This document shows, in pieces, positions 15,618-23,909 of a stretch of DNA of 64,000 bases (positions are counted from its first letter, which is position 1; every line of letters starts with the position of its first letter). The notes under the pieces were generated by a model. The model saw nothing but the letters and a program-made list of their open reading frames with translations, ran no database searches and had not been told where the DNA came from. This DNA comes from Bacteroidaceae bacterium. GTDB lineage: Bacteria > Bacteroidota > Bacteroidia > Bacteroidales > Bacteroidaceae. The DNA lies in NCBI GenBank assembly GCA_017509605.1, contig JAFWPH010000023.1, forward strand, positions 1 to 64,000, given 5' to 3'. Position numbers and translations under genes: made by a program.

Positions 15618-16057
15618 CCGTAGGTGCATTCATCTTCGCTTCATGTACCTACGGTTATTAAGAGGTGTCCCTTTCAGGGACATGAAGATTTGGGAGGATT
15701 TCTTGGGATATCCGTAGGTGCATTCAGCTTCGCTTCATGCACCTACGGTTATGAAGAGACGTCCCTTTCTGGGACATGAGGATGGGGAGGTTTTCTTGGG
15801 ATATCCTTAGGTGCATTCATCTTCGCTTCATGCACCTGCGGTTATTAAGAGATGTCCCTTTTAGGGACATGAGGATTTGGGAGGATTTCTTGGGATATCC
15901 GTAGGTGCATTCAGCTTCGCTTCATGCACCTGCGGTTATTAAGAGATGTCCCTTTCAGGGACATGAGGAAGGGGGAGGTTTTCTTGGGATATCTGTAGGT
16001 GCATTCATCTTCGCTTCATGTACCTGCGGTTATGAAGAGACGTCCCTTTTAGGGACG
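15618..16057. repeat. Five-copy 94-bp tandem repeat, two hairpins per unit
   Basis: Units start at 15618, 15712, 15805, 15899 and 15993, so the period is 93-94 bp. Each unit has a first hairpin with arms like CCGTAGGTGCAT and ATGCACCTACGG around a loop containing CTTCGCTTC, and a second hairpin of the type GTCCCTTTCAGGGAC. Changes fall mostly in the linkers. A single diverged unit occurs at 22705-22769. No frame with protein character was found in it. Confidence 0.85.
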
Positions 16058-16093
16058 TTGGAGTTGGTAGTTTTGCCATCCAACGTCTTTCTG

Positions 16094-16366
16094 TCATTCC
16101 AGAGATTCTCTGATGATGCGTAGAGTCTCTCTTTTGTATTTCAACCGATTGTATTCATACCCTCGACACATCCAGCAACTACAGGGCGTGCCTGTAGTAC
16201 GATACACTTGCATCCTGTGTTCTTTAGCCAATTCAAACCAGTGTAGCGAGACACGATTTATACCGTCAGCATAAGAACTCTCGTCTGCTGCGTAATAAAT
16301 CATACGAGCCTTAAATACGCGGAAGCCTTGCTTCTTTCTCCAAAGTTTTGTACGTTTTTCCATCAT
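16094..16366 (-). CDS. Small basic protein with CSCxMC motif
   Basis: 90 residues, rich in Lys and Arg, ending in a stretch with TTGTPCSCWMCRGYEYNR. The CSCxMC cluster could bind a metal. Similar small CSCxMC proteins with a basic Tyr/Arg tail are common in Bacteroidota and other bacteria, but I cannot name a function. Start: Met1 or Met2, which are adjacent. A -7 box at 16530-16523 gives a leader of about 150 bases. It follows the tandem hairpin array and no gene partner is evident. Confidence 0.6.
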   Translation of the reverse strand: MMEKRTKLWRKKQGFRVFKARMIYYAADESSYADGINRVSLHWFELAKEHRMQVYRTTGTPCSCWMCRGYEYNRLKYKRETLRIIRESLE

Positions 16367-16522
16367 CTCTTTGTATTAAAGTAATTCGGTGATGGAATCT
16401 AACTTTGGTGAAAATCTTTGTGTCCATAAGATTCTGTGATGTTTCTATTTTTAGTATGGTTTTATATCTCTTCTACTTATTAGATTATTAGAGTGTCGCA
16501 TTATTAGAGTGTCGCAACGTTG

Positions 16523-16530
16523 CAAAAGTA
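16523..16530 (-). promoter_or_regulatory. -7 box of the CSCxMC gene
   Basis: TACTTTTG on the minus strand in the 325-bp gap 16367-16691. That gap also has a doubled TTATTAGAGTGTCGCA just upstream (about 16485-16515) and otherwise no gene. Confidence 0.45.
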
Positions 16531-16691
16531 ATGCGTTTTTTGGAGATGTCAATATCTGTTATACGTATAAAGTTACGCATAATTTTGGAATGGCAACGCT
16601 ATTTGTGTTTTTCAACGAAAGGGTGTCCGTATCAATTTCAGTAGTCAGACAGGAATGTAATAATCATGGGGAGATGATGGTTGTATTAGTG

Positions 16692-17273
16692 TCACTGCAA
16701 CCTATACGGCACTAATGTTTCGGGAAACTCTTCCATGTTGATATTGAGTATTCCTTTTTCCTTGGCATCCTTCACTGCTTGTTCGCCGGCAGTGCGGTGG
16801 GTGTAGAGGAATTGGCTGATGGCTTCCTCTGCAGTCTCGTTGTCGCCAGAGGCGATGTAGTTGACGACGCCATAGCCGAGGTACTTGCCTTTAGTGTCAA
16901 AGAAGGAATAGGCATAACCACCTCCACCCCTTGCTGTGTTGCTTTTGACATGGCGCACCTTGAAGGCAACCTGGGATAGTGTATCGATAAGGGCATCGTA
17001 GTCTTTGGGGTCGTATTTCACCACGTCGCGTAGGATGAAGCCATTACGGCGGTCCCTATATAGCCAGGTGATGGAGTCGGGCGTGATGTCATAATCTGTC
17101 TGCACAGCAATACCTGAGTTGGTGTGTATGGAGTAGTGGATGGCGGTTGTTTCTTTTTTGATGGGGCGTTTTTTGCCAAGCAAGCCAAGGTTGCCCGCAT
17201 GGCACGCTGTGAGGCAAGTGGCTGTAGCCATAATGAATACGACAACCAAAGTAATCAATAGTCTGTTATCCAT
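16692..17273 (-). CDS. Lipoprotein of unknown function
   Basis: 193 residues. Signal peptide with a lipobox ending LTAC (about residue 24), then a globular domain (HYSIHTNSGIAVQTDYDITP; GGGGYAYSFFDTKGKYLGYG). No family was recognised. Its own -7 box is at 17300-17293, giving a 14-base leader. A single copy of the CRISPR-like repeat (R6) lies about 96 bp upstream. It belongs to a leftward run of exported proteins of unknown function between 14 and 24.6 kb. Confidence 0.6.
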   Translation of the reverse strand: MDNRLLITLVVVFIMATATCLTACHAGNLGLLGKKRPIKKETTAIHYSIHTNSGIAVQTDYDITPDSITWLYRDRRNGFILRDVVKYDPKDYDALIDTLSQVAFKVRHVKSNTARGGGGYAYSFFDTKGKYLGYGVVNYIASGDNETAEEAISQFLYTHRTAGEQAVKDAKEKGILNINMEEFPETLVPYRLQ

Positions 17274-17292
17274 AATCGTTGCTTTTTGGTGC

Positions 17293-17300
17293 CAAAGTTA
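17293..17300 (-). promoter_or_regulatory. -7 box of the lipoprotein gene
   Basis: TAACTTTG on the minus strand, 20 bp before the ATG at 17273. Confidence 0.55.
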
Positions 17301-17368
17301 CGAATAGTCGAACGGAAAACAAAATGAAATTATATTATTTCGCCAGAAAAAAGAAATCAATTCTTTCA

Positions 17369-17403
17369 GTTGATCATGGTCTTTATGTTGAATCGTTGAC
17401 AAC
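17369..17403 (-). repeat. Solitary CRISPR-like repeat R6
   Basis: Plus strand starts GTTGATCATGG and ends TTGACAAC, with three differences from the array repeats at 15.1 kb. It has the same orientation and lies between two leftward genes, 61 bp after one stop and 95 bp before the next ATG. Confidence 0.7.
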
Positions 17404-17464
17404 AGAAAACTATTTTCGCGCCCCTCGCCTGGGTGCCGATGACACAGATGAAAAAGGCGGTGCT

Positions 17465-18247
17465 TTAGTCGGCAACCAAAGTGAAAGTGTCGCCCGTCCA
17501 CTTCAGCGTCTTTGTCGTGTCATCGCTACCATCTTCTCCATTGTCTAAATAAAGATAGACCACGATGTCCTTTCCCTTTTGGGGGAGATCCAAGAGATAT
17601 TCATCGAAGGCCTTGTCGAGGGCCACCTTCTCCACTACCTTGTATACATTTAGGTCGGGAGTCATGATGTTGGTCTTCGGATCGTAGTCATAAAACATGA
17701 ATACATTCTCGGATTTACTGTTCTCAGAGCCATTCTCCATGAAGACTCCCACCAGTGAATGGCCGTTTTTGCGGTTCCAATAGCACATTTGGGTTAAGCG
17801 GCCAACTTCTGCCAATAGGAAGGATCTGATGTAGCCGTTAGTAATATCACTTTCTACTCTGTACAATTCATCATCCTCGTCGTATGACTTGGGGGCGGCA
17901 AAGTATTTCAGTATCTTTTCATTGGGATCAAAGCGGTCATACTGGCTGCAAAAAGCCAGAGCGAAGTCTTGGATATTGACTTTGGCACCCTTGGGGCTGA
18001 CAGTGATGGGTGTCTCTGCCAAGCCGCTTGTCATGGAGTCGAGTCCCTCTGGTAAGTCTTCATCCACATCAGCCGACTCGGTTTCGTCCTGCGCCTCTGC
18101 CGACTCCGTCACCACTTCCTTATTGTCTTTCGACTCGTCAGGGACATTTTCTCCTTCTTTGGCCGATTTGCCACAGCCTGTCAGGAATGCCACACAGACG
18201 ATGGCCATCAAGACCATCCATTTGTCAATTCTTCTTAAGTTTTTCAT
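17465..18247 (-). CDS. Lipoprotein of unknown function, paralogue of 23910-24623
   Basis: 260 residues. Lipobox LTGC at about residue 25, then a Glu/Asp/Ser-rich linker (about 30-70) and a globular domain. The domain shares landmarks in order with the exported protein at 23910-24623: MCYWNRKNG, LPQKGKDIVV and TLKWTGDTF here against MCYWNRSDG, LPRMGKDIVV and TLKWDGMKF there. The two are therefore one family, not recognised by name. In this copy the domain is tethered to a membrane by lipid; in the other it follows a plain signal peptide. First gene of the 16.7-18.2 kb pair. Confidence 0.65.
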   Translation of the reverse strand: MKNLRRIDKWMVLMAIVCVAFLTGCGKSAKEGENVPDESKDNKEVVTESAEAQDETESADVDEDLPEGLDSMTSGLAETPITVSPKGAKVNIQDFALAFCSQYDRFDPNEKILKYFAAPKSYDEDDELYRVESDITNGYIRSFLLAEVGRLTQMCYWNRKNGHSLVGVFMENGSENSKSENVFMFYDYDPKTNIMTPDLNVYKVVEKVALDKAFDEYLLDLPQKGKDIVVYLYLDNGEDGSDDTTKTLKWTGDTFTLVAD

Positions 18248-18282
18248 TGTCGTTTTGTTATTGATAATTAAGAGTTGTTCCT

Positions 18283-18654
18283 TTAGGGATTCTGTTTCTT
18301 TCTTTGTTCACGGGTGGGTTCGTTCTCCCAAAGATCAACGGCGATGTCTGTTAATTCCTTTGACATGGTTCTTTCGCCTTTCTGAACCTTTGCCCAAGGG
18401 CATAATTCGGCATAGTTCTCATCTATTACCATTACGGTGGGGGGACCGATGGGACTGTCCGCACTGTAATAGAGGTGCCGTCCGGAATGAATCAGTTCGT
18501 CAGAATAAACATCGGGTTCACCGAGTTTGTTGTAAATGTCCGCGTCAATCTCATAAAGGTCATAATCGCCTCTCCATGATGTCTGTGCGGTGTAAAGATT
18601 ACGTTCATCGTCATAACAGGCTTTCCAGCCTATTCCAGTTTTAAAATGCAACAT
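18283..18654 (-). CDS. Hypothetical protein, 123 residues
   Basis: No signal peptide or membrane helix, so probably cytoplasmic. The first half has aromatic beta-strand-like segments (GIGWKACYDDERNLYTAQ; RGDYDLYEIDADIYNKLG) and the C-terminus is helical and charged (ENEPTREQRKKQ). It looks like the single-domain SUKH/immunity-type proteins in overall composition, but I cannot assign it to a family. It lies between a GH27 gene and the lipoprotein group, 35 bp upstream of the latter. Confidence 0.5.
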   Translation of the reverse strand: MLHFKTGIGWKACYDDERNLYTAQTSWRGDYDLYEIDADIYNKLGEPDVYSDELIHSGRHLYYSADSPIGPPTVMVIDENYAELCPWAKVQKGERTMSKELTDIAVDLWENEPTREQRKKQNP

Positions 18655-18732
18655 AAGAGTTAAGAGTCTATGAATGGTTATAGGTTATAGGTTATTGGTT
18701 ATTGAATATAGGCTTTAGGCTTTAGGCGTTAG

Positions 18733-18860
18733 CTGATATAGTTGCTATAGTCTCCATAGTTGCTATAGTCTCCATAGTTGCTATAGTGTCCATAGTCGCT
18801 ATAGTGTCCATAGTCGCTATAGTGTCCATAGTTGCTATAGTGTCCATAGTCGCTATAGTC
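18733..18860. repeat. 18-bp tandem repeat after the GH27 gene
   Basis: About seven units of the type TAGTTGCTATAGTCTCCA, with TTG/TCG and CTC/GTG alternatives. It begins directly at the GH27 stop codon on its downstream side. The same CTATAGT word builds the tracts at 31081-31192 and 43993-44040. Confidence 0.8.
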
Positions 18861-20432
18861 TCACTCTAACACCATCTTGTCTATATCAGGCATCCATTCG
18901 TTGTCATTGCTGAGACGAATGCTGTTGTATCCTTTCTTGAGGTTCACTTCGACACTGACGGTGGTAGGTTGGTCCCAACCTTGGGCAGAGGCTTTCAGTG
19001 TGGTGACACGCTTCCCGTTGACTGTGAGGTCCATGGTGCGCTCCTCGCCGCAGAAGTAAGTAATGGTCAAGCGCCGTGTCCCAGCTTTCTTTGCATAGAC
19101 ATGATTCCACTGGATGTCGTTACCCTCGCGGCCTCCGAGCCATCCGGCCTTGTAGCCACCGCTGGCCTCGGGCACAGCAGTGAAGACTCCTGACTTCACA
19201 TCCTGGTTGTTGCGCAGTTCCTGATAGGCGGGCAACAGTGCGGTCTCGGCTTCATAGACCTTGCGTTCCAGACGTTTCTGGCCTTTCACACGGTATATCT
19301 TTGTGCCGTGGGCTGGTATCCTCAATGGGATGGGGTTCATGTCGTAGAGATAATCAGTTTGGGTGAAGCAGTCATAGTACTGCACGGCGCCTCCGAGGTC
19401 GATTGTAGCAGGATGGAGTGTCACAAGCTGTTCTGTGTCGCTGGGGTTGTAGATAGCCACAGCGCGCTCCTTGCCTTGCAACTTCTTGATGTCCTTGACC
19501 ATGATGAAGCATTCGCCCTGTTTCTCAGCCACGTATGCTTGCAGGTGAAGTGGGTCCTGGTTCAGGGCTATCAGATCGCGGTTGCAGAGCAGTTTCAGCG
19601 ACTCAGGACGGATGTTTCGGGTGTCGCAACCGATGAGCAAGGGCGACGCCATAATGCACCACATGCCGAAATGCGTCTCGTCCTCCACCTGCGACATCGA
19701 ACGTCCCACTTCGAGCATGTCCATGTCGTTGTAGTGTCCGTCGTGGCAGAAGGCGCTCAAGTAGAGGTTCTCGGCCAGGATGCCGCGCACGCTTCTCCAT
19801 GCATCGAAGATGTCGCCAGTGGTTCGCCAGCTGTCGCTGATGTCGGCGCCCCATGTGCCGGGGAAGGCCCACCGGCACATGTTGAACACGATGTCTTTCT
19901 TGCCGCAGTTCTTGATGGCATTCGATATCTTGGTATATTGTTCGCGCTCGTCGAGGCGAAGATGGTTGCCGCCGCAATAGTCCACCTTGATGAAGTCGAA
20001 GTCCCAGTCGATGAAGTAGAGCTTGCAGTCTTGCTCCTCATGTCCTGCGAAACCCACGCCGACTCCCCATGGATGACGGTTCTGGCTGCCGCAGGTGTTG
20101 TCGCCAGCGTCGGAATAGATGCCGGCTTTCAGACCGAGTTGGTGGATGTAGTCCACCAATGGGCGCATGCCGTTCGGGAACAGTTTGGTGTTCAGGCGCA
20201 GATGGCCGTCCTCTCCGCGCCCGTCCCAATAACCGTCGTCGATGTTCACATAGAGATAGCCCGCTTTCTGCAACCCGTTCTGATGCATGGCGACGGCTTG
20301 CCCCTTGATGAGGTCCTCGTTGATGTTGAGGGCAAAAGTGTTCCACGAACTCCAGCCCATCGTGGGGGTCCGTTGGGCAATAGCGACCACTGCAAAGCAT
20401 GTCAGTATCGCCAGAAGCATTGATTTACGCAT
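18861..20432 (-). CDS. GH27 alpha-galactosidase with C-terminal carbohydrate-binding domain
   Basis: 523 residues. Signal peptide (1-19), then a GH27 barrel from TPTMGWSSWNTF (22-33). The predicted nucleophile is Asp151 in FIKVDYCGG and the acid/base is Asp207 in WRTTGDIFDAW, matching the family pattern. HYNDMDMLEVG and LIALNQDPL are also typical. After a short beta domain the last 130 residues (from about 392, YEAETA to NEWMPDIDKMVLE) form a CBM6/35-like domain. It removes alpha-linked galactose from galactomannan or similar side chains in the periplasm or at the surface. It is first in a leftward group followed by the repeat tract. Confidence 0.92.
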   Translation of the reverse strand: MRKSMLLAILTCFAVVAIAQRTPTMGWSSWNTFALNINEDLIKGQAVAMHQNGLQKAGYLYVNIDDGYWDGRGEDGHLRLNTKLFPNGMRPLVDYIHQLGLKAGIYSDAGDNTCGSQNRHPWGVGVGFAGHEEQDCKLYFIDWDFDFIKVDYCGGNHLRLDEREQYTKISNAIKNCGKKDIVFNMCRWAFPGTWGADISDSWRTTGDIFDAWRSVRGILAENLYLSAFCHDGHYNDMDMLEVGRSMSQVEDETHFGMWCIMASPLLIGCDTRNIRPESLKLLCNRDLIALNQDPLHLQAYVAEKQGECFIMVKDIKKLQGKERAVAIYNPSDTEQLVTLHPATIDLGGAVQYYDCFTQTDYLYDMNPIPLRIPAHGTKIYRVKGQKRLERKVYEAETALLPAYQELRNNQDVKSGVFTAVPEASGGYKAGWLGGREGNDIQWNHVYAKKAGTRRLTITYFCGEERTMDLTVNGKRVTTLKASAQGWDQPTTVSVEVNLKKGYNSIRLSNDNEWMPDIDKMVLE

Positions 20433-20468
20433 ATCGTTAGTCTGTTTAAGGTTTATAGCATATAACTC

Positions 20469-20861
20469 TCACTGTCGGATGCGGTTTTGGATGTCCTTGA
20501 TTTTGTCTGCTCGTGCCAGGGAGAAGGTGTCGCTGTTGCGGTCTATCATCTCGAAAAGTTGGAGGGCACGCTCAAGCAAGGTTGTGTTGATGGGGTAGGC
20601 GCGCCATTCCGCCTCGGCGTAATATAGTTCGGCAAGCATCTCCATCCTTTGGTAACGCTGTTCTTCGGGATAGGCAGTTGCGATGTGGTCGATGGCTTCC
20701 TCGGCAGTCGCGTTCTGATAGAATTCATACGAGCCGAGGTATTGCTGGTACATATCTTGGATGGCTTTGCTTCGGCCTTCCATCTCCTTTTTCTCAAGTG
20801 CCCGCGCCAGTGCGGCGAAGAATTCTTGGATAATACGGATGAAATAGTCTTGTTGTATCAT
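20469..20861 (-). CDS. DUF6483-like helical protein
   Basis: 130 residues, nearly all helical, with no signal peptide. The opening MIQQDYFIRIIQEFFAALAR is typical of the small DUF6483-like family. The rest looks like a TPR-type helical hairpin set (RYQRMEMLAELYYAEAEW). Function unknown. It lies 36 bp upstream of the GH27 gene and 26 bp after the next gene, so co-transcription is likely. Confidence 0.55.
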   Translation of the reverse strand: MIQQDYFIRIIQEFFAALARALEKKEMEGRSKAIQDMYQQYLGSYEFYQNATAEEAIDHIATAYPEEQRYQRMEMLAELYYAEAEWRAYPINTTLLERALQLFEMIDRNSDTFSLARADKIKDIQNRIRQ

Positions 20862-20887
20862 GTCGGATGATTGATAATGTAAATGAA

Positions 20888-21463
20888 CTAATCTGTGGTT
20901 TCCTCGTATCCGAGGAAGGTTTTGAGTCCTTTGGTGTTTTCAAGGTCATCCCTGTCCACGTAGAAAGGACCAGGAGAGACTAATTGGAGATACTTGTCAA
21001 GAAACTCATCCCAGGGCAGTTTGAAATAGGATGCCGGGATGAAGAAGGTCCTCGACCCACCTGCAGACCGGTTGCCAGCCTGAACGAAAGTCGAAAAGCC
21101 TCCCAACTTATGTTTTTGAAACCGATAGTCCTCGAGATACCAGCCACCACTATATCTGTTTTTTGCATGGACTTTGAAGGTTTCCTTCACGGGATTTGCT
21201 AATTCAAGTTCCCAGTCGTGTCCACTGGCGAGCCGACGGATGAATTCTTCACAGTCAATAGCCTCTGTATAAGCCTTTAACGAGCCATCACCCTGCGAGT
21301 AAAAAGAGACATATTGATATTCGTCTCCCATTTTCTTGATGCCATAGTAGTTGTTCTTGGTGATCATGTCCCTTGTTGCCCAGGGAAATTCTTCCTTCAT
21401 CAGTTCGAATGCCTTGTTGATGTAGGCATTCACATCGTAGCCGTATGGAAATTTATCGTTCAT
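20888..21463 (-). CDS. Hypothetical protein with PYGYDVN leader
   Basis: 191 residues, no signal peptide, probably cytoplasmic. The N-terminus MNDKFPYGYDVNAYINKAFE is followed by a helix and a mixed domain (YQYVSFYSQGDGSL; GGFSTFVQAGNRSAGG). The family was not recognised. The first 20 codons are closely related to a stretch fused in frame ahead of another gene at 27661-27723, so this 5' end exists in two contexts. The product may pair with its DUF6483-like neighbour. Confidence 0.5.
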   Translation of the reverse strand: MNDKFPYGYDVNAYINKAFELMKEEFPWATRDMITKNNYYGIKKMGDEYQYVSFYSQGDGSLKAYTEAIDCEEFIRRLASGHDWELELANPVKETFKVHAKNRYSGGWYLEDYRFQKHKLGGFSTFVQAGNRSAGGSRTFFIPASYFKLPWDEFLDKYLQLVSPGPFYVDRDDLENTKGLKTFLGYEETTD

Positions 21464-21516
21464 GTTTTTTTGTTCTGAAGTTAAATATTAATAGGGAGTT
21501 AAAATGCTTTAGAAGG

Positions 21517-21600
21517 GTTATTGGTTATAGGTTATTGGTTATAGGTTATAGGTTATAGGTTATTGGTTATTGGTTATAGGTTATAGGTTATTGGTTATTG
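21517..21600. repeat. Low-complexity GGTTATA/GGTTATT tract
   Basis: Back-to-back words TTATTGGTTATAGG over about 84 bp in the 328-bp gap 21464-21791. Similar words occur at 18674-18700 and 29871-29882. The rest of the gap (21600-21790) shows no gene. Confidence 0.7.
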
Positions 21601-21791
21601 AGAAGGCTTCGCCGTTGGCTGGTGATTTCCTCGGCCATGGAAAGGCCAGGCACACAACCGATTAAAGGCGCTTGGTTTTAGCTATTCTCAGCCGCAATAC
21701 GGCCGAGCACCCAACGGATTACACCAGGCATGGAAGGCCCGGGCACAGCGCTGTTCATAGGCAAGTGTCGAGGGTCGAGGGGCGAGAGTCG

Positions 21792-22634
21792 TTATTGCTC
21801 GTTTTCGCTTGCCTTTCTTGCTTTGTATGCGGGACTGTTGGGAAAGACGGAGTCAAAATAGATTCTGGGGATGATGTTGATATCAAGTTTAGGATTAGCC
21901 GTCCCTTGTGAACTGATGATGGTTCCGTCGCTGAATTTTGCTCGGAATGTCCATTCTTGTCCGTCGAGCCTTATGAGCTTGGGTACGTCAGGCAAGTCCC
22001 ATGACCTAAAACCGTAACTGCTGTGGAGTTGGTACAAATGCTCTTTGATGATGGCATCGCGCATCATATCGAGATATTTCCTGTCCACTTTGAACTTGTG
22101 TTCCATGTAAGAATATGAGACGATAGCCGAGTCGCCATTTTCTTTGGTGATGGTGAAGGGCAGGTCGGGGTTGTGCATCATTCCCGATGACCCGTAGCTG
22201 ACATAGAGCAGTTCGCCTTTGGGCTCAGGTCTTTGGTCCGCCTCACGGTTGTCAGCTGAAATCTCGCATTCCTTTTCGTATAAGCCATAACGCAACTCCT
22301 CTCGTTCAATCAAACGCATGACTTCCTCGTACAGTCCTGATTTCAGACTCTTCTCGTCCACCCAATTCTTGTGTTCTTGGATGAATATGTTTTCCTCATG
22401 TCGTTTTTGGATGCTGTCGGCTTTGAGTTTGGCTGTCTGTTCATCCCATTTGGACAGGTCGTAGAGTTCATCGATACAGTTCTGGTCGTAGCTCATCAGC
22501 TTTGGGAGTGGTGCACGCGACTTTGGCTGCGTAACCAGTTTTCTCAGCCGTGTCGCCTCCTCCTTTTGTGTCTGGGCAGATGTCGCAATGACGATGAACA
22601 TCGCCATCATCATCAAGAAGTATTTTCTTATCAT
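21792..22634 (-). CDS. Exported protein of unknown function
   Basis: 280 residues. Signal peptide MIRKYFLMMMAMFIVIATSA, then a charged helical part (20-140) and a C-terminal part with beta character (FTITKENGDSAIVSYSYMEH; LIRLDGQEWTFRAKFSDG). No lipobox and no recognised domain. It shares style and neighbourhood, but not sequence, with the other exported proteins here. Confidence 0.55.
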   Translation of the reverse strand: MIRKYFLMMMAMFIVIATSAQTQKEEATRLRKLVTQPKSRAPLPKLMSYDQNCIDELYDLSKWDEQTAKLKADSIQKRHEENIFIQEHKNWVDEKSLKSGLYEEVMRLIEREELRYGLYEKECEISADNREADQRPEPKGELLYVSYGSSGMMHNPDLPFTITKENGDSAIVSYSYMEHKFKVDRKYLDMMRDAIIKEHLYQLHSSYGFRSWDLPDVPKLIRLDGQEWTFRAKFSDGTIISSQGTANPKLDINIIPRIYFDSVFPNSPAYKARKASENEQ

Positions 22635-22660
22635 CTGTTTATTATTATAGGCAGTTAATG

Positions 22661-22769
22661 GGCGACCCTTTCAGGGTCGAAAGTATGTCGTTCGTTTTTA
22701 TGGTCCGCAGGTGCATTCCGCTTCGCTTCATGCACCCACGGTTATTTAGAGGCGTCCCTTTCAGGGACA
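22661..22769. repeat. Solo copy of the double-hairpin unit plus one extra hairpin
   Basis: CGACCCTTTCAGGGTCG forms a hairpin at about 22662-22678. At 22705-22769 there is one unit of the type tandemly repeated at 15618-16057 (CCGCAGGTGCAT, ATGCACCCACGG, then GTCCCTTTCAGGGAC). The rest of the 307-bp gap to 22941 holds no recognisable gene. Confidence 0.7.
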
Positions 22770-22941
22770 GGTTTTGCATGCACCAACCATGGCTACTCGA
22801 TGCCCCCCTTGACTTCATAGACATAGTAATATAATCGCTAAGGAGTAGAGGAGTAAAGGAGGGAACGCCTACGGCATTCTGCCATGCGGAATGGGTATAT
22901 ACTTATCGTTTCAGCCAAGGGGAAATGATATTCAAACAGAA

Positions 22942-23856
22942 TTACTTAGTGACGAAATAGAAAGATTGCAGGCCCTGGGCAGGGATGTGATACATATACT
23001 GGACGTATTCGGGCTTTTTCGTCATCACCTTATCCACAATCTTTGCTATCTGCTCTGGGCTGAGTTTCTTCGGGTCGAGTTGATAAGCCTCATAGCCTTC
23101 TTCAAGAGGTACGGCCAGACTCTTGTTGTATCTGAGGGAGAAGTAGCCTTCCGACTCTTCGATTTGCATGTTCTCTGTGGTTTCCTCCAATTCGGGAATC
23201 ATGGTGCAGTCGATATTGTAAACTACGGGTGTGGCCACGACGCCATCCATCAGCACACCCACATGAAGACTCTCTCCATTGAGTTCGTCATAGTTGTCTT
23301 CAAGCACGATGTCCTTGTACTTGCCTTCTTTCACTACACAGTACTTGACGGAGTTGTTTTCTGCCTCCAGCATGTCGGCTTTGATCGCAGCGCTTTCGAT
23401 GTCTCCGACACTGGCTTTGGGGATGTAAGCGCTCTCAATATCGCACCAAATGTTAAGGACGCATACTTTATAGAAATCGCCCTCCTCGTTGAGCACAGGA
23501 TAGACGTTGCCAGTGGAAGCGATGTTATAAGGGTCTAATTCAAAGCCTTCTCTGCCTGGCTGGTCCGACCATTGGTAGATCATCTCGCAAAAGTCGCTTT
23601 CGCAGTCAGCCTCATACCATCTGCTCAGTGTCGGGCTGTTGGTGTCAGCCTCCTTGTAAAGTTGTTCCCCCTCTTCGTTGGTCACCACCACGAATTTCTG
23701 GAATGGTGGGACGGTCACTTTAATTAGGGTTTCAGTATTCGCAGTAGCCGATGCTGTATCTGCTTTTCCTGCCGTTTTCTTGTCGCTGCAGCTTGTCAAC
23801 ATGGGAATCATCATGCCACAAAGCACTACAATAAGGATGTTTTTGATTGTTTTCAT
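22942..23856 (-). CDS. Lipoprotein of unknown function
   Basis: 304 residues. Lipobox LTSC at Cys23, a Thr/Ala/Lys-rich linker (to about 45), then a periplasmic or surface domain. The segment RWYEADCESDFCEMIYQWSD and a repeated ESAYIPKASVGDIESA-like stretch recall SH3-type bacterial surface domains, but I could not confirm this. It is 53 bp downstream of the exported protein at 23910-24623 and probably shares its promoter. Confidence 0.5.
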   Translation of the reverse strand: MKTIKNILIVVLCGMMIPMLTSCSDKKTAGKADTASATANTETLIKVTVPPFQKFVVVTNEEGEQLYKEADTNSPTLSRWYEADCESDFCEMIYQWSDQPGREGFELDPYNIASTGNVYPVLNEEGDFYKVCVLNIWCDIESAYIPKASVGDIESAAIKADMLEAENNSVKYCVVKEGKYKDIVLEDNYDELNGESLHVGVLMDGVVATPVVYNIDCTMIPELEETTENMQIEESEGYFSLRYNKSLAVPLEEGYEAYQLDPKKLSPEQIAKIVDKVMTKKPEYVQYMYHIPAQGLQSFYFVTK

Positions 23857-23909
23857 AATTGGTTGATGAATTAGGTTGAGTTAATAAATATCTTGTTCAG
23901 TTGTCGGTG

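Noticed and set aside
15436-15633. 65-residue open frame
   Set aside because: Made of the GC-rich palindromes (GYAGSLPA repeated); no protein character.
22891-23538. 215-residue rightward open frame
   Set aside because: It lies antisense to the lipoprotein gene 22942-23856, which has a lipobox and the expected codon pattern.
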